A stretch of 64,000 nucleotides of DNA from Caballeronia pedi. Its GTDB lineage: Bacteria; Pseudomonadota; Gammaproteobacteria; Burkholderiales; Burkholderiaceae. The notes beneath the pieces are model-generated. The model had not been told where the DNA came from. It ran no database searches and saw nothing but the letters and a program-made list of their open reading frames with translations. The DNA is taken from contig NZ_FCOE02000016.1 of the NCBI RefSeq assembly GCF_001544915.2, positions 97,825 through 161,824 on the forward strand, in the 5' to 3' direction. The position numbers and the translations under genes are program-made. Within the stretch, counting starts at the first letter, position 1. Each line of letters starts with the position of its first letter. Of the stretch, positions 1 to 8,563 are shown piece after piece.

Positions 1-1217
1 AACGGCTTCTCCTTCTTCTGCTCTTCGATCATGTCGAGGCTGTACGCGTCGCGCTCGTGCGTCCACTCGTCGAGCTCCTTCTCCCATGCGGCCTTTTCGG
101 ACGCGATGGTCTTCGCGCGGGCGTCCTTCGTCGCATCGCAGTCGAGCTTGCGATCTGCAAGACGTTGCGTCAGTGCGATCGCGGTCGCCTTCGCATCGCC
201 GCAGATGCCGACGGAAATCTTCTTCACGAGGCCCAGCATCTTGTGATCCGCGTCGATCTGGATGACCTTCGCTTCTTTCGGCCAGTAGTCGAGACCGTGC
301 TGCGGCAACGTGCCGAACGGCCCGAGACGCGAGCCGAGCGCGATCACGACATCGGCCTGGCTCAGCAGCTTCATCGCGGCCTTCGAGCCCTGATAGCCGA
401 GCGGACCGCACCACAGCGGATGATTCGACGGGAACGAGTCGTTATGCAGATAGCTGTTCACGACCGGTGCGCCGAGACGCTCGGCGAGCGCCTTGCATTC
501 CTCGATGGCGTCGGACATCACCACGCCGCCGCCCGAGATGATGACGGGGAATTTCGCTTCGGCGAGCAGATCGGCAGCTTCGTTCAGGCTCTGGTCGCCG
601 CCGGGACCGCGATCGAGACGCTGCGGCTTCGGAATCTCGACCTTGACCTGGCCGTAGAAGTAGTCGCGCGGAATATTGAGCTGCGTCGGTCCCATTTCCG
701 ACATCGCGCGATCGAAGCAGCGCGCCGTGAATTCGGCCATGCGCGCCGGGTGCGTGACGTGGCCTTGGTACTTCGTGAACTCCTGGAACATCGGCAATTG
801 TTTGGCTTCCTGGAAGCCGCCGAGACCAATGCCCATCGTGCCCGCTTCCGGCGTCACGATCACGACCGGGCTGTGCGCCCAGTACGCCGCTGCGATGGCC
901 GTCACACAATTGCTGATGCCCGGTCCGTTCTGGCCGATCACGACGCCATGACGGCCCGACACGCGCGAATAGCCGTCGGCCATGTGGCCCGCGCCTTGTT
1001 CATGCACCACGGGAATCAGGCGGATGCCGGCGGGCGCGAAGATGTCCATCGCGTCCATGAAGGCCGAACCCATGATGCCGAACATCTCGGTCACGCCATT
1101 GGCGGCGAGCGTTTCGACGAATGCTTCGGACGGGGTCATCGACTGCGGACCGGCGGGCGCCGCATTGGTGGCGGCGAGAGTGGTCTGGGAAGGACGGGCT
1201 TGGTCGTGCTCGCTCAT
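1..1217 (-). CDS. xsc: Sulfoacetaldehyde acetyltransferase, partial (C-terminus beyond left edge)
   Basis: ThDP enzyme converting sulfoacetaldehyde plus phosphate to acetyl phosphate and sulfite, the common end step of taurine, isethionate and sulfoacetate breakdown. About 405 N-terminal codons are present, of roughly 580-600 expected. The reading TPSEAFVETLAANGV, then FGIMGSAFMDAMDIF and HEQGAGHMADG, is the Xsc signature; Glu73 of HEQGAG is the expected ThDP-activating glutamate. GQNGPGISN follows in the pyrimidine-binding domain, and a central domain runs from about residue 200. The ATG at 1217 has a GGAG site just upstream. It adds about 26 residues before the usual MTPSEAF start, so Met27 is a possible alternative. 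A promoter and an inverted repeat precede it. The identification comes from remembered family sequence and is strong. Confidence 0.93.
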   Translation of the reverse strand, partial: MSEHDQARPSQTTLAATNAAPAGPQSMTPSEAFVETLAANGVTEMFGIMGSAFMDAMDIFAPAGIRLIPVVHEQGAGHMADGYSRVSGRHGVVIGQNGPGISNCVTAIAAAYWAHSPVVIVTPEAGTMGIGLGGFQEAKQLPMFQEFTKYQGHVTHPARMAEFTARCFDRAMSEMGPTQLNIPRDYFYGQVKVEIPKPQRLDRGPGGDQSLNEAADLLAEAKFPVIISGGGVVMSDAIEECKALAERLGAPVVNSYLHNDSFPSNHPLWCGPLGYQGSKAAMKLLSQADVVIALGSRLGPFGTLPQHGLDYWPKEAKVIQIDADHKMLGLVKKISVGICGDAKATAIALTQRLADRKLDCDATKDARAKTIASEKAAWEKELDEWTHERDAYSLDMIEEQKKEKP

Positions 1218-1241
1218 GAGTGTCTCCGGGTGAAAATAAAA

Positions 1242-1258
1242 CGGAACATTTAGTTCCG
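1242..1258. promoter_or_regulatory. Operator-like dyad in the xsc leader
   Basis: A perfect inverted repeat, CGGAAC-ATTTA-GTTCCG, lies between the xsc promoter and its start codon. The form GGAAC-N5-GTTCC and its place just downstream of the predicted start fit a repressor site. Two IclR genes sit directly upstream and are the natural candidates. Similar GGAAC-N5-GTTTC sites occur at 2297 and 33905. Confidence 0.55.
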
Positions 1259-1277
1259 GAATATGCATCGTGAAGAC

Positions 1278-1306
1278 ATCGTAGGACGACCCGATTTCGC
1301 CGTCAA
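1278..1306 (-). promoter_or_regulatory. Sigma70-type promoter of xsc
   Basis: Read on the minus strand, TTGACG (1306-1301) is separated by exactly 17 bp from TACGAT (1283-1278). This is a near-consensus -35/-10 pair about 60 bp upstream of the xsc start codon. The predicted transcription start near 1271 places the 1242-1258 dyad inside the early transcribed region. Confidence 0.7.
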
Positions 1307-1433
1307 CATCTTTTTCAAATAAATGGAATGTTTTGTCTCTAAAAAATTTGGAATTTTTCAGGCGAAGCGATGGCGAATCGGCGCCGTGGCCCGCGTAGCG
1401 GGCGTCGGCGGCAACATCGGGGTGAAGCGGGAT

Positions 1434-2285
1434 CTAGCGCGTCGCGGCGGGGCGATGCCGCGTCATGAGCGTCAGTCCGTCCGACGCATCGATGAGCGTG
1501 GCGAGTTTCACGGCGGTTTCGCGCAGTTGCGGGACGGCTTGCAGGAGGTCGTTGAGGTTCGCGCGGGCGGTCGGCGCATGCGCGGCCAGGCATGCGAGCA
1601 CGCGCCCGGTCGCGGCGTCGGTGATCGGCACCGCCACGGCCACCATCCCCAGCACGAACTCTTCGTTGTCTATGCCGATGCCGCGCGCGGCGAGACGGTC
1701 GAGTTCGCCTTCGAGCAACGCCCGATCGGTCAGCGTGCGATGAGTCCGGTTCGTCAACGTGAGGCGCGTGAGAATCTGCCGGCGCTCGGCAAGCGGCATC
1801 TGCGAGAGGAACAGCTTGCCGCTCGCGGTGCAGTGCAGCGGTACGCGCATGCCGGCCTGCATGTGCAAGCGCAGCGGTTCGGCGGTTTCGACGCGTTCGA
1901 TATACAGGACCGTATCGCCGTCGAGCGCGGTGAGGTTGCAGCTTTCCCCGATCACGTCGACGAGCGAACGCAGGATCGAGCGGCACGCGCGCGTGAACGA
2001 GTTATTGGCGAGTGTGGCGAGCGCGAGCTGGGCGGCGCGGGGCCCGAGCGCGATGCCACGGTCGGTGCCGCGCGAGTCGGGCATATGGGTGACGTAGCCC
2101 TGCGCTTCGAGCGAATCGATCAGCCGCAATAGCGTCGCCTTCGGAATTCGCACGCGCGCCGCAAGCTGCGACAGCGTGTAGGGGTGGCCGGCCGCGGCCA
2201 GTTGTTCGAGCACGGCGAGCGGACGAAGGGTCCGCGCTTCATCGCCGGAATGCTCGGCGGGATCGGGATGGGTGACGTCGCGCAT
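1434..2285 (-). CDS. IclR family transcriptional regulator
   Basis: A 283-residue regulator. An N-terminal winged helix-turn-helix (about residues 20-80: LSQLAARVRIPKATLLRLIDSL) is followed by an IclR effector domain (about 100-270) with the ligand-pocket motif CTASGKLFLSQM. It shares GESCNLTALDGDTVLYIERVE and PLRLHMQAGMRVPLHC with the regulators at 2402 and 13846 (sauR), so the three form one subgroup. It lies downstream of the similar gene at 2402 in the same orientation and just upstream of xsc, which makes a role in sulfonate control likely. The ligand is unknown. A GGAAC-N5-GTTTC element lies 12 bp upstream of its start, which would fit autoregulation. Confidence 0.88.
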   Translation of the reverse strand: MRDVTHPDPAEHSGDEARTLRPLAVLEQLAAAGHPYTLSQLAARVRIPKATLLRLIDSLEAQGYVTHMPDSRGTDRGIALGPRAAQLALATLANNSFTRACRSILRSLVDVIGESCNLTALDGDTVLYIERVETAEPLRLHMQAGMRVPLHCTASGKLFLSQMPLAERRQILTRLTLTNRTHRTLTDRALLEGELDRLAARGIGIDNEEFVLGMVAVAVPITDAATGRVLACLAAHAPTARANLNDLLQAVPQLRETAVKLATLIDASDGLTLMTRHRPAATR

Positions 2286-2296
2286 GAGCCGGAAAC

Positions 2297-2311
2297 GGAA
2301 CGTTTGGTTTC
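2297..2311. promoter_or_regulatory. Candidate IclR-type operator
   Basis: GGAAC-GTTTG-GTTTC, an imperfect dyad just upstream of the IclR gene that starts at 2285. Its layout matches the perfect dyad in the xsc leader (1242-1258) and the site at 33905-33919. The function is inferred only from this similarity and its position. Confidence 0.35.
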
Positions 2312-2401
2312 ACATTCCCGTTACTTTACGGCGATTCTCGGCCCGGGCGCTACAATTTTCGGAACAAGAAGTTGCAGTTTTATTGTCCGAGATGATGTCG
2401 C

Positions 2402-3160
2402 TCAGAACGTCTTGCCTAAATCCGTAGCGGCTTCCTTCAGGCGCGGCACCATTTCCAGCGCGCGCGACAGCGGCGTACGCGACACCGGTGCATGAACCGC
2501 GATCGCCGCGATACACGTGCCTTCGGCATCGACGATGGGCGCGGCCGCGCACACGATGCCCTGCACGAATTCCTCGTTGTCGATCGCGACACCCTTCTTC
2601 GCGATGCGGTCGAGTTCCGCTTCCAGCATCTCCGTATCGGTGATGGTGTTCGCGGTGTAGCGCTCGAGCTTCATCGCCCGCACGAGCGCGTTGCGCTCCT
2701 CGCGCGGCTGCAACGCGAGCAGCAGCTTGCCGCTCGCGCTGCACCATACGGGCACGTGCGAGCCGGGCTTCAGGTCCAGCCGCAGCGGCCACGGCGCTTC
2801 GACGCGATCCAGATACAGCACTTCGTTCTCGTGCAGCATCGTGAGATTGCAGGTTTCGCCGAGATCGGAGACGAGCCGCGTCAGGATCGCGTGACGCAGG
2901 CGCCGCGCGCCCGCGTGGGTCATCACGTTGAGACCGAGCTGCGCGAGACGCGGGCCGACGACATACGCGTTCTTGTCGCCGGGCTCGCGGATCACCAGAC
3001 CGCCCGCTTCGAGCGACGCCAGCATGCGGTGCAGCGAAGGCTTCGGCATGCCCATGTCGTCGGCCATGTCGGTCAGCGATACGGGATTGCCCGCCTGCAC
3101 CAGATATTCCAGCAGCGCGAAGGCTCGCAGCGTGGGCGTGTCGGGCTTGTCCATCGGCAT
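2402..3160 (-). CDS. IclR family transcriptional regulator
   Basis: A 252-residue IclR protein. The HTH is at about residues 10-65 (SLTDMADDMGMPKPSLHRMLASLE). The effector domain carries GETCNLTMLHENEVLYLDRVE, PGSHVPVWCSASGKLLLAL and VAIDNEEFVQGI. It is closely related to the neighbour at 1434 and to SauR at 13846, and belongs to the same group, probably sensing a small acid or sulfonate. The start codon is 146 bp from the divergent cobS start; a TTCCGGAA palindrome lies at 3252-3259 in that gap. It may control xsc, cobST or itself, and the sequence does not say which. Confidence 0.88.
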   Translation of the reverse strand: MPMDKPDTPTLRAFALLEYLVQAGNPVSLTDMADDMGMPKPSLHRMLASLEAGGLVIREPGDKNAYVVGPRLAQLGLNVMTHAGARRLRHAILTRLVSDLGETCNLTMLHENEVLYLDRVEAPWPLRLDLKPGSHVPVWCSASGKLLLALQPREERNALVRAMKLERYTANTITDTEMLEAELDRIAKKGVAIDNEEFVQGIVCAAAPIVDAEGTCIAAIAVHAPVSRTPLSRALEMVPRLKEAATDLGKTF

Positions 3161-3306
3161 GATTCCATGTGAATTCGTTCGACATTATTTTAAATGAGGT
3201 GCCGATCGCCGCCGTATAGGCCGTTTGGATAAAAATAAACGAAATGAATTGTTCCGGAAAAAGATAATTGTTATGCTGGAGTCTCTGCTATGGGAGACGA
3301 AGCATC

Positions 3307-4293
3307 ATGATGCGCGACACATGGTTGGACGAGCCGGACCGCAAGGTGTCCGTGCGTGCGCTGTTTGGCATCGACTCGGATTTGCAGGTGCCGGCGTTCA
3401 GCACGCGCGATCCGCACGTTCCGGAAATCGACGAAGCATATCGCTTCAGCCCCGAAGTGACGATGGCGATACTCGCGGGTTTCGCGTTCAACCGGCGCGT
3501 GATGGTGCAGGGCCTGCACGGCACCGGCAAGTCGACGCATATCGAGCAGGTGGCGGCGCGCCTGAACTGGCCGTGCATGCGCGTGAATCTCGACGGCCAC
3601 GTGAGCCGGCTCGATCTCGTCGGCAAGGATGCGATCGTCGTGCGCGATGAGGTGCAGGTCACCGAGTTTCAGGAAGGCATCGTGCCGTGGGCGCTGCAAC
3701 GGCCCATCGCGCTCGTGTTCGACGAATACGACGCCGGCCGCCCCGACGTGATGTTCGTGATCCAGCGCATTCTGGAGCGCGACGGCAGCTTCACGCTGCT
3801 CGACCAGAACCGCGTGATCCAGCCGCATCGTTTTTTTCGCCTGTTCGCGACGACCAACACGATCGGCCTCGGCAATCTGAACGGCATGTATCACGGCACG
3901 CAGATGTTGAATCACGCGCAGATCGACCGCTGGAACGTGGTCGCGACGCTGAACTATCTGTCGCGCGAGGAAGAGGCGCGCATCGTGCTCGCGCGCGTGC
4001 CGCAACTCGATCACGACGCGGGCCGTGCGCTCGTCGATGCGATGGTGAGCATGGCCGGTCTCACGCGGCGCGGCTTTCAGGCCGGCGATCTGTCGACGCT
4101 GATGTCGCCGCGTACCGTGATCAACTGGGCCGAAAATTGCGAGGTATTCAACGATTCGAAGCTCGCATTGCGTCTCACTTTCCTGAACAAATGCGACGAA
4201 GCGGAACGGCCCATCGTCGCGGAATATTTTCAGCGCGCGTTCGGCGAGGAACTGGAGACGCAGTCGCAATGGCATGACGAGTCGGCGCGATGA
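3307..4293 (+). CDS. cobS: Aerobic cobaltochelatase subunit CobS (AAA+ ATPase)
   Basis: MoxR-type AAA+ ATPase of the CobNST complex, which inserts cobalt into hydrogenobyrinate a,c-diamide during aerobic cobalamin synthesis. Length 328 residues, normal for CobS. Walker A is GLHGTGKST (about 69-77), Walker B is ALVFDEYDAGRPD (about 135-147), and the sensor stretch is LFATTNTIGLG. The start FGIDSDLQVPAF and the end SPRTVINWAENCEVF...LTFLNKCDE match CobS along the whole length. ATG 3307 was chosen because CobS proteins begin near this residue and GGGAG lies upstream; an in-frame upstream start would add 13 unrelated residues. Its stop overlaps the cobT start (ATGA), so the pair is probably translationally coupled. 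No cobN lies in the window. Confidence 0.9.
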   Translation: MMRDTWLDEPDRKVSVRALFGIDSDLQVPAFSTRDPHVPEIDEAYRFSPEVTMAILAGFAFNRRVMVQGLHGTGKSTHIEQVAARLNWPCMRVNLDGHVSRLDLVGKDAIVVRDEVQVTEFQEGIVPWALQRPIALVFDEYDAGRPDVMFVIQRILERDGSFTLLDQNRVIQPHRFFRLFATTNTIGLGNLNGMYHGTQMLNHAQIDRWNVVATLNYLSREEEARIVLARVPQLDHDAGRALVDAMVSMAGLTRRGFQAGDLSTLMSPRTVINWAENCEVFNDSKLALRLTFLNKCDEAERPIVAEYFQRAFGEELETQSQWHDESAR

Positions 4294-6023
4294 GCAACTC
4301 GCGTGAACTCGCGCGCCGCGATGCGCTGTGCGCCGCGACCGTGCGCGCGCTGACCGCCGATGACGCGTTGCACTATCGGGGCGGCAGGTTGTATCGCCAC
4401 TTGCGGCCCGTGCCGCTGCGTGCGCCGCATTTGCGCGGCGAGCGCAGGGAAAACGAGCACATCGATTCCACACGCGGCGCCGCCGATGCCTCCGCGTTGC
4501 GCATCGCGTATTCGGACGCGGCGCTGCATCACGCACTCGCCCCCGGCGATTCCGTGGCGCGCATGGTCTTCGACATGCTCGAACAACTGCGCTGCGAAAC
4601 GCGCGTGCCCGTGGGCCTCTCCGGCGTGAGGCAGAACGTTCGACATCGTTTCGATGCGTGGTCGCTCGCTTGTTATGAAACCGGCTTGCTCGACAGCGAC
4701 ATCGGCTTGTTGATTTACACGGTCGCGCAAATGGCCGCCTCGCGTCTTTCCGGCCGCGCGGCGCTCGAAGCAACGGAAGGGATCATCGAAGCGACACGCG
4801 CGGCGCTCGCGCCATCGCTCGGACATGCGCTCGCGGGCATGCGGCGCAACTGTCATGACCAGCGAGCCTATGCGGTTCATGCGCTGGATATCGCCGAGCG
4901 GATCGGCGCGATGGTGCGCGACGTGCGTCACGCGTTCGTCGAGAGCAACGCATCGTCCGACGATGAAGAAGCAGACGCCGCGCGCACCATGCTCGGCACG
5001 TGGTTCGATATCGACGATGAAGAAGGCGACATCGAACGGCTCGCGCTTGCCGTTAGCGCGGACAGTAGTGTCCGGGAGGCGTCGCGCGAGGACTATCGCG
5101 TCTTCACTACGCGTCATGACAGGACGCTTCGTCCGGCGACGCTGATACGCGCCGCGTTGTTGCGTGATTATCGCGAACGTCTCGACGATCTGATCGCTGC
5201 GCGGCATATCAACGTGCCGCGTCTCGCTCGACTATTGCAGGCCGCGCTGACCGTGCCGCGGCGCGATGGCTGGTCGTTCGGTGAGGAGGATGGGCGCATC
5301 GACGGACGCCGGCTCGCGCAAGTGGTCGCATCGCCGGATGAGCGTCGCATCTTCAGGCGTGAGCGCGAACAGCCGCACGCGGATTGCGTGGTGAGCTTTC
5401 TGATCGATTGTTCTGGGTCGATGAAGGCGAGCATCGAACCCGTCGCCGTGATGATCGACGTGCTCGTGCGCGCGCTCGGCATGGCGGGTGTGGCGACCGA
5501 AGTGCTCGGCTTCACGACCGGCGCGTGGAATGGCGGACGCGCGAAGCTCGACTGGCTGGCGAAGGGCAGGCCGCGCTATCCGGGACGGCTCAACGAAGCG
5601 TGCCACATGATCTTCAAGGAAGGCGACGCGAGCTGGCGCGCGGCGCGCGGCGATATTGCGGCGCTGTTCAAGGCGGATCTGTTTCGCGAAGGGATCGATG
5701 GCGAAGCGGTGGATTGGGCGTGTGGGCGGCTCATTGCGCGAAGCGAAGCGCGGCGCATTGTTGTCGTCATCTCTGACGGCAGCCCTATGGATAGCGCCAC
5801 CGCGCAGGCCAATGACCCTAACTATCTCGATCAGCATTTGCGCGAAGTCGTCGCGAAGTATGACGCGGCGCGAAGGGTGGAAGTGCTAGGGCTCGGTGTC
5901 GGGCTCGATCTGAGCCCTTATTATCGGCATCATTTCGCTGTGGATTTATCCGTGCCGCCGGATATGACCTTGTTCGCCAGGCTCGCGGGATGGGTTGGTG
6001 CGCGGCGCAGAAGCGGCACTTAA
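4290..6023 (+). CDS. cobT: Aerobic cobaltochelatase subunit CobT
   Basis: Partner of CobS in the cobaltochelatase chaperone ring. Length 577 residues, slightly shorter than most CobT proteins. It has the expected layout: an N-terminal alpha-helical domain; an acidic linker (about 215-250, SSDDEEADAAR and DIDDEEGDIE); and a C-terminal von Willebrand A domain. That domain has the MIDAS motif DCSGSM (Asp about 371) and SDGSPMD (about 494). The stretch GIDGEAVDWACGRLIARSEARR is typical of CobT. The 3' end overlaps the convergent GTPase gene by 78 bp, which is unusual. With metE (B12-independent methionine synthase) at 48.8 kb, the host may have both B12-dependent and B12-independent options. Confidence 0.88.
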   Translation: MSNSRELARRDALCAATVRALTADDALHYRGGRLYRHLRPVPLRAPHLRGERRENEHIDSTRGAADASALRIAYSDAALHHALAPGDSVARMVFDMLEQLRCETRVPVGLSGVRQNVRHRFDAWSLACYETGLLDSDIGLLIYTVAQMAASRLSGRAALEATEGIIEATRAALAPSLGHALAGMRRNCHDQRAYAVHALDIAERIGAMVRDVRHAFVESNASSDDEEADAARTMLGTWFDIDDEEGDIERLALAVSADSSVREASREDYRVFTTRHDRTLRPATLIRAALLRDYRERLDDLIAARHINVPRLARLLQAALTVPRRDGWSFGEEDGRIDGRRLAQVVASPDERRIFRREREQPHADCVVSFLIDCSGSMKASIEPVAVMIDVLVRALGMAGVATEVLGFTTGAWNGGRAKLDWLAKGRPRYPGRLNEACHMIFKEGDASWRAARGDIAALFKADLFREGIDGEAVDWACGRLIARSEARRIVVVISDGSPMDSATAQANDPNYLDQHLREVVAKYDAARRVEVLGLGVGLDLSPYYRHHFAVDLSVPPDMTLFARLAGWVGARRRSGT

Positions 6024-6914
6024 CGCACAAGCGATATCATCCGGTTCGAATAGCCCGATAAAAACGATCCGAGTCTGCTCGACATCGCGGCATGGCGTGA
6101 TATGCCAGCGCTTCCCAACGACATGAATCTCCACACACGACCCATCGAGAAGACGCACGAATCCTTTCGCGCGCAGAAGCCTATCGCTGAAAGATGCGCA
6201 AGCGGCCTTGAGCGCGATGCGATCAAAGCGCTGATCGGACTGAAACGTAAAGCTGCGTAATTCGGCGGGCAGTCGATTCGAGTAACCAAGCGACTGCACA
6301 GCAATGCGCTCCCCTAACGACGCATCATCGTTGAAAAAAAGCGCATTCGGCACGTTGCCATGACAGCCTTCGAACACGATGCGCGTATGCGCAATATCCA
6401 TCACGCGTGCGCGCGCGGCACGCGATTCCTCGATGCCGAGCAGATCGGTCTTCGTCAACACGATGCAAGTCGCGCCTTCGATCTGCCGCCGCGCGACATC
6501 CCCGATATACGCATTGGCAAGCGTCGCCTCGATGCACTCCGCATCGACCGCAACCACGATGCCCTGCAAGCGGAACGCGCGATCCAGCATGCCGACCTGC
6601 GCAATACGCACCGGGTCCGACACGCCGCTCGCCTCGATCACCAGCAAGTCGGGTCGCGCATCACGCGCGCTGATCTCGATCAACGTCTCCATCAGCTTGC
6701 CGCCGATCGAACAGCACACGCAGCCGTTCTCCAGCCCGATCACGTCGTCGCTGCGTTCGCGAATCAGCGTGGCGTCGATATTGATCGAGCCGAAATCGTT
6801 GACGAGCACCGTGACGCGCCGGCCATCTGTATTGGTCAGCAGCGCGTTGATCATCGTGGTCTTGCCCGCGCCGAGATAGCCGCCGATGACGGCAAGCGGA
6901 ATCGGCTTCATCAT
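5946..6914 (-). CDS. CobW/COG0523 family GTPase (putative metallochaperone)
   Basis: A 322-residue G3E GTPase. It has P-loop GGYLGAGKTT, switch segment NDFGSINIDATLI, the metal-binding GCVCCSIGG (CxCC) motif, a G3-type EASGVSDP, the guanine-specificity motif LTKTDL, and a C-terminal CobW_C domain (about 215-300, with SFTFQSDQRFD and GSCVEIHVVGKRWHITPC). Such proteins load metal into target enzymes. Its start overlaps the stop of the upstream amidohydrolase (ATG at 6914, amidohydrolase TGA at 6913-6911), so it is the last gene of the DUF3311-SSS-amidohydrolase operon. Although it faces cobT, the operon position points to serving the amidohydrolase rather than cobalamin synthesis. About 20 extra C-terminal residues run into cobT. 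Metal identity is unknown. Confidence 0.85.
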   Translation of the reverse strand: MMKPIPLAVIGGYLGAGKTTMINALLTNTDGRRVTVLVNDFGSINIDATLIRERSDDVIGLENGCVCCSIGGKLMETLIEISARDARPDLLVIEASGVSDPVRIAQVGMLDRAFRLQGIVVAVDAECIEATLANAYIGDVARRQIEGATCIVLTKTDLLGIEESRAARARVMDIAHTRIVFEGCHGNVPNALFFNDDASLGERIAVQSLGYSNRLPAELRSFTFQSDQRFDRIALKAACASFSDRLLRAKGFVRLLDGSCVEIHVVGKRWHITPCRDVEQTRIVFIGLFEPDDIACALSAASAPRTNPSREPGEQGHIRRHG

Positions 6915-8563
6915 TCGGGCGCCTGAAACGCGCGGCCGCCGAGAATCGTGCCCCACACGCGCAATTGACCGAGACGCTCGGGCGGCACCTCATGCGGGTC
7001 TTCATCGAGCACGGCAAAATCCGCAAACTTGCCAATCTCGATGCTGCCGATCACATCGTCCATGCCGATCGTATAAGCTGCGCCGAGCGTGATCGCGCGC
7101 AGCGCATCGGCTACGTTCAGCCGTTCCGCTTCACCCAGCACGCGACCGGTCGCGGTCTGCCGCTGCACCGCGCACCACGCGGTAAAAAGCGGGTTGAGCT
7201 GCGTGATCGGCGCATCCGAATGCAGGCCGAACGTGATGCCGAGTTCGTTAGCCGTGCCCGCCGCGTTCATGCGGTTCGCGCGATCGGCGCCCATGGTCTG
7301 CGCGTAGTGCGCGTCGCCCCAGTAGTAGATATGGTTCGAGAAGAAGTTCACGCACATGCCGAGGCGGGCGGCGCGTTCGAGTTGCCGTCTGTCGGCCATC
7401 TGGCAATGCTGCAGCGTATGCCGGTGATCCGATCGCGGATGCCGGTTCAGGATAGTTTCGATGGCATCCAGCACCAGTTCGGTGGCTTCATCCCCGTTCG
7501 TGTGGATGTGCAGTTGCAGCCCCGCGAGATGGAAGGGCAAGAAGGTTTCGACGAATTGCTCCGGCGGAATCAGCCATAAACCATTGGGCCGCCCGTTCAC
7601 GTAGCCCGGCCAGCGCAGGCGCGCGGTAAAGCCCTGGATCGAACCGTCGACGATGAACTTGACCGGCCCGAAGCGCAGCTTCTCCGAGTTGAGCGTCATG
7701 GCTTCGAGCACGCGGGAAGGGCCGCCTTCGGGATTGCGCTGCGGCCCGAACGCGGGCACGAGCCGGATCGGAAAACGCGCATCGCGCGTGACCTCGACGA
7801 GATTGCGCATGCCCTTGTCGGACAGATCGTTGAGCAGGTCGGTGGCCGTCGTCACGCCCGCGAGCTGCGCGACCTTGCCGAAATCGCGGATCGCAGCGGG
7901 GTTATCGCTTGCCGAAAGGGAAAGTGTCGCGCCGATCACCCGATACACCGGAAACATCGCCGCGAACTCCTGCAACTCGCCGGTGAGCCCGCCGCGCTCG
8001 TCCTTCACGATGCCATCGACGTCGGTGTCTTCGTCGATGCCGGCGAGCGCGAGCATCGGCGAATTCACGTTCATCAGATGCACGCTCGCATGCAGGATCG
8101 CGATGGGACGCGTCGCCGATACGCGATCGAGTTGCGCCGCCGTCAGACGCTCGCTGCCGAAGAAGATCGGATCGAAGCCCCACGCGAGCAGCGGCGCGCT
8201 GGCGTCATCGAGCTTGCGCTCGGCTTCCTGCAGGCGTTCGATCACCGCATCGAGCGATTGCAGGCCGGGCCAGCGCGTGCCGTCGGGACCACGCCGCTCG
8301 TAATAGCCGACATAGACCGCGCTCCACATCGCGCCTTCCATCAGATGCGAATGACCTTCGACGAGACCGGGCATCAGCACCTTGTCGCTGAATGACGTGT
8401 CCGGCTCGGCATCGGTCCATTGGCGCATGTCGTCGAGCGTGCCGACCGCGAGGATCTTGCCCTCGCGAATGGCCACGTGCGTCGCGACGGGCTGACGCGG
8501 ATTCATCGTCAGAATCTTGCGTGCTGCGAGCACTTTTACTGCGTTGTTGTCGGTTCGGGTCAT
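6911..8563 (-). CDS. Amidohydrolase family protein (Amidohydro_3, YtcJ/NfdA-like)
   Basis: A metal-dependent hydrolase of 550 residues with the composite small beta domain plus TIM barrel of the amidohydrolase superfamily. The metal ligands visible are HSH at 71-73 (LVEGHSHL), then VKFIVDGSIQG, LQLHIHTNGDEA, HTLQHCQM and GLHSDAPI. The C-terminal LGAAYTIGMDDVIGSIEIGKFADFAVLDEDP is the family signature. Relatives hydrolyse N-substituted formamides and other amides, so the substrate cannot be named. The start ATG (8563) overlaps the stop of the SSS transporter, and its own stop overlaps the start of the GTPase. The transporter probably imports its substrate and the GTPase may supply its metal. 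Confidence 0.85.
   Translation of the reverse strand: MTRTDNNAVKVLAARKILTMNPRQPVATHVAIREGKILAVGTLDDMRQWTDAEPDTSFSDKVLMPGLVEGHSHLMEGAMWSAVYVGYYERRGPDGTRWPGLQSLDAVIERLQEAERKLDDASAPLLAWGFDPIFFGSERLTAAQLDRVSATRPIAILHASVHLMNVNSPMLALAGIDEDTDVDGIVKDERGGLTGELQEFAAMFPVYRVIGATLSLSASDNPAAIRDFGKVAQLAGVTTATDLLNDLSDKGMRNLVEVTRDARFPIRLVPAFGPQRNPEGGPSRVLEAMTLNSEKLRFGPVKFIVDGSIQGFTARLRWPGYVNGRPNGLWLIPPEQFVETFLPFHLAGLQLHIHTNGDEATELVLDAIETILNRHPRSDHRHTLQHCQMADRRQLERAARLGMCVNFFSNHIYYWGDAHYAQTMGADRANRMNAAGTANELGITFGLHSDAPITQLNPLFTAWCAVQRQTATGRVLGEAERLNVADALRAITLGAAYTIGMDDVIGSIEIGKFADFAVLDEDPHEVPPERLGQLRVWGTILGGRAFQAPE

Noticed and set aside
57..1253. A plus-strand open frame of 398 codons across xsc
   Set aside because: The opposite strand encodes Xsc clearly; this frame is compositional shadow.
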